A stretch of DNA of 64,000 bases, taken from the NCBI GenBank assembly GCA_030817875.1, contig JAUSZU010000001.1, forward strand, positions 744,001 to 808,000, read 5' to 3'. The position numbers and the translations under genes are program-made. Below the pieces are notes generated by a model, which was given only the letters and a program-made list of their open reading frames with translations, was not told the origin of the DNA and ran no database searches. Shown one piece after another: positions 55,905 to 63,347 of this stretch (positions are counted from its first letter, which is position 1; the number at the start of each line of letters is the position of its first letter). Origin of the DNA: Flavobacterium sp. W4I14. Lineage in GTDB: Bacteria; Bacteroidota; Bacteroidia; Sphingobacteriales; Sphingobacteriaceae.

Positions 55905-56675
55905 ATGAAACGATCAATATTAATTATTGGGATACTCGTAACAAATGCACTGCTCGTTCAGGCACAGCAACCTGCTAAGCCAGAAGATACGGAAGTATGG
56001 AGCCCTGTACCTGCAAAGGTAAGTCCGGCTAAGGTGCCTGGAGGAGCGCCTTCAGATGCCATACTTCTTTTTGACGGAAAAGATCTGGATCAGTGGGTAA
56101 ACTCCGGTGATACTGCTTCAGCAAAAAAATGGACGTTAGCTGATGGGATCATGACAGTAGATAAATCTGTGGGTGATCTCCAGACAAAAGAGAAGTTTAT
56201 GGATTTTCAGCTTCACATTGAATACAGGATCCCAGAAAATATAAGTGGAAGTGGCCAGAGCCGAGGTAACAGCGGTATTTTTCTGGCTGCTCTTCCCTGG
56301 GGTGCTGGTGGATACGAATTGCAGGTGCTGGACAATTACGAAAATAAAACCTATGTAAACGGGCAGGCTGGTAGTCTCTACAAACAATCGCCACCCATGG
56401 TAAATGCCTGTTTAAAACCAGGTGAGTGGCAAACCTATGATGTAGCCTGGACAGCTCCCCGGTTTAACGATGACGGTTCTGTAAAGTCACCGGCTGTAGC
56501 TACGGTTTTTCACAATGGCATTCTCGTTCAGAATGCGACCATACTCAAAGGAGACACCCCTTACATTGGCCAGCCAACCTACAGAAAACATGGCGCCTCC
56601 CCAATTAAATTACAGACTCATGGAGATAAAAGTGAACCGATCAGCTACCGTAATATCTGGTTAAGGAAATTGTAG
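55905..56675 (+). CDS. DUF1080 (3-keto-disaccharide hydrolase-like) secreted protein
   Basis: This 256-residue protein has a signal peptide ending at VQAQ. The mature part is a concanavalin-like beta-jelly roll with the DUF1080 signatures LLFDGKDLDQWV, SRGNSGIFL, GGYELQVLDNY and ISYRNIWLR. Members of this family in Bacteroides hydrolyse glycosides whose sugar has been oxidised to the 3-keto form. Together with the preceding propeller-cytochrome protein it could form an oxidise-then-hydrolyse route for glycosides. No GMC/Gfo-Idh-type 3-dehydrogenase is present in the window. Confidence 0.85.
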   Translation: MKRSILIIGILVTNALLVQAQQPAKPEDTEVWSPVPAKVSPAKVPGGAPSDAILLFDGKDLDQWVNSGDTASAKKWTLADGIMTVDKSVGDLQTKEKFMDFQLHIEYRIPENISGSGQSRGNSGIFLAALPWGAGGYELQVLDNYENKTYVNGQAGSLYKQSPPMVNACLKPGEWQTYDVAWTAPRFNDDGSVKSPAVATVFHNGILVQNATILKGDTPYIGQPTYRKHGASPIKLQTHGDKSEPISYRNIWLRKL

Positions 56676-56727
56676 CAAGCGTTCCTCTGCTGATCGATTT
56701 TTTAATAGCAACCAATTATATACCTAT

Positions 56728-56958
56728 ATGAAAACAGTAAATTATCTTTTCGGCATCGTAGTCATCCCTATGTTTACGAGGTGCCACAAGCAAAAATTCG
56801 GAAGTCTGGCCAAGAAACAGTCTTTTGTAAAAGCAGTGAATGCCGGTTACCCAGGCGTATGTCGACCTGGCTAAAAAAAAGCGGTTTCAACGCCATTCGA
56901 ATTTCTTATAGTAAAAAAAGCCTTCAACAATTTGAGGGTTGTGAAAAATAAATTTTAA
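56728..56958 (+). pseudogene. Mosaic remnant: GH5 lipoprotein start, GH5 core scrap and glycan-binding-protein end
   Basis: An ATG at 56728 opens a lipoprotein-like signal (MKTVNYLFGIVVIPMFTRC-HK) that stops after 48 codons (TAA 56872). Directly after, in another frame, comes KKSGFNAIRIS, matching the VKQTGFNAIRIP block of the GH5 paralogues. The last bases encode NNLRVVKNK then a stop, matching the C-terminal DNLRVVKIK of the glycan-binding lipoprotein at 24863. Three unrelated gene ends within 230 bases indicate a deletion scar in a former GH5/SGBP array. It lies just upstream of the intact BACON-GH5 gene. Confidence 0.7.
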
Positions 56959-56968
56959 TCTAACCAAA

Positions 56969-58456
56969 ATGAAAAATATTATAAATATAAAAAATAGAAG
57001 TCAGGGGATACTTTTGGGTTTCCTGATCGTTATCGCTTTATTCTCCTCATCCTGTAAGAAGTCGGAGGTTGCAGCAGAGCTGGAAGTTTCTTCATTGGAT
57101 ATTAAAGCGCAGGCAGATGGCGAAGGTACAGAAGTGACGATTACCAGCAACGACGCATGGACAGCAGCTATTAATGATGCGGTACCTTGGATAGAGATAG
57201 GTCGCACAGCGGGCGGAGCAGGTGCTACACAGTTACAGCTAAAATTTTCTGGTAATGGTACAGGTGCATCGCGTTATGGTGTGGTTACGATTAAATCTGG
57301 TAATGGCCAAGCCAGGAGAATTAAGATTACACAAGTAGGTAATTTATATCCAACATATAATTTATCTCCAAAAGCACCCGATGCAACCGGTATGAGCAGT
57401 ACGGCTGTACAACTGGCGGCAAAAATGCGCTTGGGAATAAATTTTGGCAATACCATGGAATCCCCAAAAGAAGGTGAGTGGCAGAATAGTAAACTGACCG
57501 AGTCGTATGTAAAATTTGTAAAACAAATGGGATTTAATACGGTACGGATTCCTTGTAACTGGAATTGGACTCATTTAAGTGATCCTGGTAAAGTAGAAAT
57601 TGATAAGGTATGGCTTAATCGTGTGAAAGAAGTAGTTGGATGGTGTGTAGCTAATGATATGTATGTGATGCTGAATACACACGGAGATAATGGCTGGCTC
57701 GAAAATAATGTCAGTGCGGCAAAACAAGAGGAAATTAATGCGAGACTAAAAGCACTTTGGGAGCAGATTGCTACAACCATGCGTGATTTTGACGAACATC
57801 TTATTTTTGCCGGCACGAACGAACCTGCGGTTGAAAATGCTGAGCAGATGGCCATACTCAATGGTTATCACGAAACATTCATCAAGGCGGTTCGTTCTAC
57901 GGGTGGCAGGAACAGTTACCGGGTACTGGTTGTGCAGGGCCCCAGCACTGACCCTACTAAAACTTATACTTTGATGAATACGATGCCAAAAGACGAAATC
58001 GCTAATAAGTTGATGGTCGAGGTGCATGACTACACGCCTTCTACATTTACGATACTAACAGATGGAGATGCAACCTGGGGCAAAATGGCTTACTACTGGG
58101 GAAAAGGGAATCATTCTACTATTGAGCCAGAACGCAACGCTACCTATGGAGAAGAGGATGTGATCGATACAGAATTCAAAAACATTAAACAGAAGTTTGT
58201 TGATAAAGGAATCCCTGTGATGCTGGGTGAATATGCAGCCTGGAGAAGGAATGCAATTAACAACCCGAATTATCTTCCTAAGGATTTGGCCATGCACAAC
58301 AAGTCTGTAAATGACTGGACATATTATCTGACCAAACAGGCTAAAGCGAATGGTATTCTGCCATTCTATTGGGAGATAGGTTTTATGTTAGACAGAGCCA
58401 ATAATGTGGTAAAAGACCAACCGATGCTAGATGCCATTATTGCAGGATCTAAGTAA
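56969..58456 (+). CDS. GH5 endo-glucanase-like lipoprotein with N-terminal BACON domain
   Basis: This 495-residue protein has an SPII signal (lipobox SSSC, Cys about 29). Residues about 38-115 form a BACON domain (TITSNDAWTA, VPWIEIG, RIKITQ). The GH5 barrel follows: MRLGINFGNTMESP, acid/base E285 in GTNEPAV and nucleophile E421 in LGEYAAW. BACON-GH5 is the layout of the key surface xyloglucanase BoGH5A, where BACON acts as a spacer lifting the enzyme from the membrane; that similarity suggests but does not prove xyloglucan as the substrate. The closest paralogue is the GH5 at 29881. Confidence 0.92.
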   Translation: MKNIINIKNRSQGILLGFLIVIALFSSSCKKSEVAAELEVSSLDIKAQADGEGTEVTITSNDAWTAAINDAVPWIEIGRTAGGAGATQLQLKFSGNGTGASRYGVVTIKSGNGQARRIKITQVGNLYPTYNLSPKAPDATGMSSTAVQLAAKMRLGINFGNTMESPKEGEWQNSKLTESYVKFVKQMGFNTVRIPCNWNWTHLSDPGKVEIDKVWLNRVKEVVGWCVANDMYVMLNTHGDNGWLENNVSAAKQEEINARLKALWEQIATTMRDFDEHLIFAGTNEPAVENAEQMAILNGYHETFIKAVRSTGGRNSYRVLVVQGPSTDPTKTYTLMNTMPKDEIANKLMVEVHDYTPSTFTILTDGDATWGKMAYYWGKGNHSTIEPERNATYGEEDVIDTEFKNIKQKFVDKGIPVMLGEYAAWRRNAINNPNYLPKDLAMHNKSVNDWTYYLTKQAKANGILPFYWEIGFMLDRANNVVKDQPMLDAIIAGSK

Positions 58457-58527
58457 ATAGTAAGAGATAGTATAACTAAATAGAAATGCTTTTTCTAGAG
58501 GTTCATGCTTAGCCTTGAATTTAAAAA

Positions 58528-58561
58528 GAGGTTGTATCATAAATATAGATTTGTCATCCTG
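58528..58561. repeat. Partial copy of the 16940 palindromic element
   Basis: 34 bases match 16942-16975 with one difference (GAGGTTGTATC... to ...CATCCTG). Only the left arm is present here. Confidence 0.8.
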
Positions 58562-58608
58562 AGAGGTTAGTTTTAACAAAGGAGGGGTTATAGCAGGGGC
58601 CGCAGAAT

Positions 58609-58724
58609 CGTCATTTCGACCGCAGTGTTCCGAAGGAACTCCTTCGGAGGTGAAATCTTTAAATGAAGTATGTTAAAAGATTTCTCTCCCGAAAGTTCGG
58701 GACTGCGCTTCAGTCGAAATGACG
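58609..58724. repeat. REP-like hairpin
   Basis: The arms CGTCATTTCGA (58609-58619) and TCGAAATGACG (58714-58724) are perfect, with additional internal pairs. It is related to the hairpins at 35634 and 51256 by the shared CGTCAT core. Confidence 0.8.
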
Positions 58725-58800
58725 ACTGATTTTCTAAACTCTTACTACGTATAGGAATCTCACCGAAACCATGAATTTAAACTTAAAATTATTGCAATTG

Positions 58801-58816
58801 CACACACACACACACA
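58801..58816. repeat. (CA)8 dinucleotide run
   Basis: Eight CA units lie 14 bases before the ATG of the GH43 remnant. At the homologous place before the intact GH43 gene (63320-63345) the run is absent, so it arose after duplication and could be slippage-prone. Confidence 0.85.
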
Positions 58817-58829
58817 AATTAGATCAACA

Positions 58830-58923
58830 ATGAATATTAAGAAAGAAAGTATTGCAGGTAACAGCGCTTTTTGCTGTAGCGGGGCTACGGGCCCAAAACC
58901 CGATTATACAAACCATTTATGCA
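58830..58923 (+). pseudogene. 5' fragment of a GH43 gene (frameshifted)
   Basis: Starting at ATG 58830 and continuing in a shifted frame from 58855, the sequence encodes [23 protein letters not shown], which matches residues 10-32 of the GH43 protein starting at 63348. At DNA level the block over the CCCGATTATACAAACC segment is identical, and the upstream TAAAATTA-TTGCAATT stretch matches too. The rest of the GH43 gene is missing and the next intact gene (GH27) starts 22 bases later. This is the head of a duplicated and then deleted GH43 gene. Confidence 0.85.
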
Positions 58924-58945
58924 TCCTCTCAATTATAAATTAAAA

Positions 58946-60973
58946 ATGAATACAGCAAGTAAAAGCATATTTACACTTGTCTCCGCTATTATCTTCAACT
59001 TAATAAGTATAAGTACGCTTTCCGCACAAACTGTTTGGCTAGATGAACTGGATCTCAGCCCAACTACACAGGGCTGGGGCATACCTAAAAAAAACAGGTC
59101 GGTTGATGGCAATATCATGACCATCGCAGGCAAAACCTTTGAGCGTGGTTTCGGCACACACGCAGAAAGCTCTCTTTTTATTCAGCTCGGGGGTAAGGCA
59201 AATTCGTTTACCGCGCAGGTTGGCGTTGATGATGAGGTGAAAGGCAATTATCCCGCCGTAGAGTTTATTGTATTCGGCGATGGAGCGAAGCTTTGGTCGA
59301 GCGGTGTAATGCATTTGGGCGATACTGCCCGGCCATGTAATGTGAAACTTTCGGGTGTGAAAAAACTTGAGCTGCGGGTAACTGAAATAGGGCACAACAA
59401 CCATGCAGACTGGGCAGATGCAAAATTTGAGGCGGTCGGCGTATCAACTTTTGCTACTTTTTATCCTATCCCAAGTGAGCCCTATATTCTTACCCCTAAG
59501 CCATCGGCAAAACCGAAGATCAATAGCGCAAGCGTTTTCGGTGTCCGCCCGGGCTCGCCGGTTCAGTTCAGGATACCTGCCACAGGAGACCGGCCAATGA
59601 CCTTTCAGGTTACCGGCTTGCCTCAGGGATTAAACCTGGATCAAAAAACAGGGCTCATCACCGGTAAGCTTGGAAAAGCCGGCACTTACGCTGTTCAATT
59701 GAAGGCAAAGAATGCGAAAGGCATATCCGAAAAAAGTTTACGCATTATCTGTGGAGATAAAATTGCACTTACCCCGCCAATGGGTTGGAATAGTTGGAAT
59801 TGTTTCGCTGGAGAAGTTTCTGGTGAGAAAGTTAAGCGCGCTGCGGAAGCAATGGTGAAAACCGGACTTATAAATTACGGATGGGATTATGTAAATATTG
59901 ACGGGTACTGGCAAAATAACCGCGATTCGAAAGATCCCGACCTGCAAGGTAAGCTGCGGGACGAGGCTGGTAATATAGTTCCTAATAAAAGGTTTGGAGA
60001 TATGAAAGCCCTGACAGGCTATGTGCATGGTCTTGGTTTGAAGATCGGTATCTATTCCAGTCCCGGTCCCTGGACCTGTGATGGCGGTGCCGGTAGTTAT
60101 GGCTATGAAAAGCAAGATGCCGAAACTTATGCCAAATGGGGCTTCGATTATCTGAAATACGATTGGTGCAGCTATGGAGGAGTGCTAAATGGAATACCTG
60201 ATAACGACCCAAACAAAGTAGTCTCCATATCTTATAATGGAGGTTATCAATTGTCAACCGCCGTTAAACCATATAAACTAATGGGAGAGTACATCCGTCA
60301 GCAACCCCGCGACATTGTTTTCAGCTTGTGTCAGTACGGAATGTCGGATGTTTGGAAATGGGGCGATTCGGTAGGCGGAAACAGCTGGCGTACAACGAAT
60401 GATATAACAGACAACTGGTCCAACGTTAAAGGCATTGCATTAGCGCAGGATCAGTCTGCAGCCTGGGCTAAACCCGGTAACTGGAACGATGCGGATATGC
60501 TGGTTGTAGGACATGTGGGCTGGGGTAACCTTCATCCAAGCTTGCTTAGACCAGACGAGCAGTATCTTCACGTCAGCCTTTGGAGCCTTTTCTCTTCTCC
60601 GCTGCTAATTGGTTGCGATATGGAAAAGCTGGATGCCTTTACCCTGAATTTATTGACAAACGATGAAGTGATTGCTGTTAATCAGGATGCGCTTGGCAAA
60701 CAAGCTACCTGTGTTCAGACTATCGGCGATCTGCGCATTTATGCAAAAGAATTGGAGGACGGGAGTCGTGCAGTAGGCTTTTGCAATTTCGGTCTGGAGA
60801 AAGTGGATATCGCTTACAAGGATCTGAATAAGCTTGGTATTTCAGGAAAGCAAAAGGTGCGTGATCTTTGGCGTCAGAAAGATATTACAACAATCCGTGC
60901 AGACAAAGAGGCGCTTTCGGTAAAGGTTCCGGCACATGGAGTGACGCTGTACAAGTTTACACCGGTTAAATAG
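58946..60973 (+). CDS. GH27 alpha-galactosidase with N-terminal NPCBM and Ig-like domains
   Basis: ATG 58946 gives 675 residues with a normal signal peptide (ends LSAQ); ATG 58919 would add nine residues in the decayed GH43 fragment. Order: NPCBM domain (about 28-160, WGIPKKNRSVDGN, GFGTHAESSLFIQL), an Ig-like putative domain (about 190-265, PVQFRIPATGDRPM...GLITGKL), then the GH27 barrel from TPPMGWNSWNCF with nucleophile D406 (KYDWCSYGG) and acid/base D486 (WRTTNDIT). This is the classic alpha-galactosidase type, unlike the two CDD/VDD-type GH27 paralogues. It should cleave terminal alpha-galactose. Confidence 0.92.
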   Translation: MNTASKSIFTLVSAIIFNLISISTLSAQTVWLDELDLSPTTQGWGIPKKNRSVDGNIMTIAGKTFERGFGTHAESSLFIQLGGKANSFTAQVGVDDEVKGNYPAVEFIVFGDGAKLWSSGVMHLGDTARPCNVKLSGVKKLELRVTEIGHNNHADWADAKFEAVGVSTFATFYPIPSEPYILTPKPSAKPKINSASVFGVRPGSPVQFRIPATGDRPMTFQVTGLPQGLNLDQKTGLITGKLGKAGTYAVQLKAKNAKGISEKSLRIICGDKIALTPPMGWNSWNCFAGEVSGEKVKRAAEAMVKTGLINYGWDYVNIDGYWQNNRDSKDPDLQGKLRDEAGNIVPNKRFGDMKALTGYVHGLGLKIGIYSSPGPWTCDGGAGSYGYEKQDAETYAKWGFDYLKYDWCSYGGVLNGIPDNDPNKVVSISYNGGYQLSTAVKPYKLMGEYIRQQPRDIVFSLCQYGMSDVWKWGDSVGGNSWRTTNDITDNWSNVKGIALAQDQSAAWAKPGNWNDADMLVVGHVGWGNLHPSLLRPDEQYLHVSLWSLFSSPLLIGCDMEKLDAFTLNLLTNDEVIAVNQDALGKQATCVQTIGDLRIYAKELEDGSRAVGFCNFGLEKVDIAYKDLNKLGISGKQKVRDLWRQKDITTIRADKEALSVKVPAHGVTLYKFTPVK

Positions 60974-61027
60974 CCCCACCGTGCTTTATGTGGAACAAAC
61001 ATTTAATTCATTATAAAAGATAAATAC

Positions 61028-61118
61028 ATGAAACTTAAATTTTCAATCCGTTCATTTTGTACACAGTTACTGCCTTGAAATTAGCAATTGCACAAACTAA
61101 TCCCGAGTTGGAGCATGC
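61028..61118 (+). pseudogene. Probable remnant of a secreted-protein gene start
   Basis: An ATG at 61028 encodes MKLKFSIRSFCTQLLP and stops (TGA 61076); in another frame the same stretch continues as LKLAIAQTNPE, like the end of a signal peptide and the start of a mature protein. A single frameshift would join the two. The block then ends without any recognisable domain before the GH59 start at 61185. By analogy with the neighbouring scars it is probably a third deleted gene. Confidence 0.4.
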
Positions 61119-61184
61119 ATGTTGCGTGTGCCAGCTAAAGCAACGCCCGTTAACGGCCCTATTTATTTTATCACACACCGATTC

Positions 61185-63305
61185 ATGAAAGCAATTTTTA
61201 ATTCACTTCCGCTAATTCTTCTTTTATTTTTCTTTAAATCTAATGCACAACAAATCATGCATCAGGATGCTGTCCAGACGGTGAAACTACAGGGCAATGC
61301 CGGGGGGAAGCGTTTCGATGGAATTGGTGTGGTAAATGGGGGAGGCGCTACATCGGTACTGCTGAAGGATTATCCCGAACCCCAACGCAGTCAGATTCTC
61401 GACTTTCTTTATAAGCCAAAATTTGGTGCTTCCGTAAGCGCACTGCTTGTTGAGATTCCCGGGGATGGTAATTCAACGCAGGGGTCTATGCCGAGCCACA
61501 TGCACACGCGTAACGATCTTGATTACTCCAGAGGCTATACCTGGTGGATCTTACAGGAAGCCAAAAAGCGCAATCCCGATCTTAGCCTTGATGCTACCGC
61601 ATGGAGCGCTCCCGGATGGGTTGGGAACGGAAATTTTTGGTCGCAGGATGCAGCCGATTATTACGTTAAATGGCTGCAGGGACTTCGTAAAGTTTATGGC
61701 CTTGAATTAGATGCCATTGGCTGCCGCAACGAAAAGGGATCTGACTACAATTTTGCGAAGACACTCCGTTCTACCCTTAATGCCAATGGGTTCGAAAAAA
61801 TTAAGCTTCATGGGTTTGATCTCTGGTGGAAAGACAAACTAGACTTCGTCAAGGACTTGTCTAAAGATGAGCAGCTTCGTAATTCTATAGATATTATCAG
61901 CGCTCATACCTTTTATGAAGGAGATACCGCTTCCCAACAAGTTCAGGAAATGGCTCAGAAACTTGATAAACCTATCTGGAATACCGAGGATCATGTTTAT
62001 AAGAAAGGCTTCGATTGCCTGATCAGTATTGTGGAGTGTTTCAACCGCAACTTTATTCAAAGCGGTGCTACCAAGATTGTGAATTGGTATGATATCGCAG
62101 GTGTTTACCCCATCGAGCCTTATTCTGAAGACCCTGCTGCTGTACTGGCGCAATCTCCGTGGAGCGGGCATTATCAGGTACGCGAGGCTTTGTGGGGCTA
62201 TGCTCATTACGGGCAATTCTCGAAAGTTGGATGGCAATACCTGAATGGGGGTAGTGTTAAGCTTAAAGGTGGTGGAACTTTAGTAACCTTAAAGTCGCCT
62301 GAAAAGGAATACAGCATCATTATCGAAACAAAAAACGCAAAAGCTCCACAACAAATCCGTTTTCAGATCAGCGAGGGGTTGTCTCTAAAACAGCTTTGCG
62401 TATGGCGTAGTAACGAGAAAGAGCATTTTGTACAGCAAGCTGGTATAAAACCAACAAAGGGCACATTTACACTTACCTTAGCGCCCAATTCTGTTTACTC
62501 TCTTTCCACCACTACAGGGCAACAGAAAGGAAACTTTGCTAATATTCCCGATGCAAAGCCTTTCCCCTTTCCATATTATGAAACATTTGAGCAATATTCC
62601 TCACCTAAAGTATGGGGGCATTTACCACGCTACACTGCTGATATTGTCGATGCCTTTGAAATCACAGAACGCCCGGATAAAAAAGGCAAGTGCCTGCGCC
62701 AGGTTGTTCCAGAGGGAACCAACTCCTGGGGGCCAGATTGGCGGCCTTACAGTATTTTAGGTGATGCGCAGTGGAAGGACTATGAAGTAAGCGCTGATGT
62801 CTATCTAAATGCAGGCGATAATGCAGGGGTTATGGGCAGGGTAAACCACGTCGGTACCGGGTATGGATTTATTCCAAAAGGCTATTACCTACAGCTTGAA
62901 GATAATGGCAAATGCAGCATAATTATAACCAGGGGAAAAGAAGATAAAAAGGAACTTACCGGAGATGCTGAACAACAAGCAATTATCAAGAAACAAAACG
63001 ATGAAAGCGCAGGTGGAGAAAAGGTGCTTGGTGAAATACAACTTTCAAATATCAACCACAGCCAATGGCATAACCTGAAACTCCGATTCGAAGGATCTGT
63101 TATTAGCGCCTTCGTTGATGAAAAACAGGTACTACAAGTGACAGATAGTTTGTACACCCAGGGAATGGCAGGACTGATTGCTGGTGGTGGAAAAAAGCTC
63201 AGTACACCTTTTTACGATAATTTATTGATCAAGGGCAAAAATATTCCTATGCCAAAACCTTCTCTTGCAGCACCAGGACAACTGCCGATTTATATCGTTA
63301 AATAA
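61185..63305 (+). CDS. GH59 galactocerebrosidase-family enzyme
   Basis: ATG 61185 gives 706 residues and a proper signal peptide (ends SNAQQ); the in-frame start at 61119 would put 22 odd residues before it. The sequence follows the human galactocerebrosidase plan from end to end: FDGIGVVNGGGATSVLL, LLKDYPEP-QRSQILDFL, PSHMHT, DLDYSRGYTWWI, SAPGWVGNG, then acid/base E183 (CRNEKG) and nucleophile E268 (WNTEDH), QSPWSGHY, and a C-terminal lectin-like beta-sandwich (about 480-690). GH59 enzymes remove beta-galactose from galactosylceramide and other galactosides. In this locus it more likely acts on a galactosylated glycan; the substrate is inferred. It is 42 bases before the next GH43 gene. Confidence 0.92.
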   Translation: MKAIFNSLPLILLLFFFKSNAQQIMHQDAVQTVKLQGNAGGKRFDGIGVVNGGGATSVLLKDYPEPQRSQILDFLYKPKFGASVSALLVEIPGDGNSTQGSMPSHMHTRNDLDYSRGYTWWILQEAKKRNPDLSLDATAWSAPGWVGNGNFWSQDAADYYVKWLQGLRKVYGLELDAIGCRNEKGSDYNFAKTLRSTLNANGFEKIKLHGFDLWWKDKLDFVKDLSKDEQLRNSIDIISAHTFYEGDTASQQVQEMAQKLDKPIWNTEDHVYKKGFDCLISIVECFNRNFIQSGATKIVNWYDIAGVYPIEPYSEDPAAVLAQSPWSGHYQVREALWGYAHYGQFSKVGWQYLNGGSVKLKGGGTLVTLKSPEKEYSIIIETKNAKAPQQIRFQISEGLSLKQLCVWRSNEKEHFVQQAGIKPTKGTFTLTLAPNSVYSLSTTTGQQKGNFANIPDAKPFPFPYYETFEQYSSPKVWGHLPRYTADIVDAFEITERPDKKGKCLRQVVPEGTNSWGPDWRPYSILGDAQWKDYEVSADVYLNAGDNAGVMGRVNHVGTGYGFIPKGYYLQLEDNGKCSIIITRGKEDKKELTGDAEQQAIIKKQNDESAGGEKVLGEIQLSNINHSQWHNLKLRFEGSVISAFVDEKQVLQVTDSLYTQGMAGLIAGGGKKLSTPFYDNLLIKGKNIPMPKPSLAAPGQLPIYIVK

Positions 63306-63347
63306 TGCTAAAATTAATTGCAATTATAATATACACAGACATTTAAA

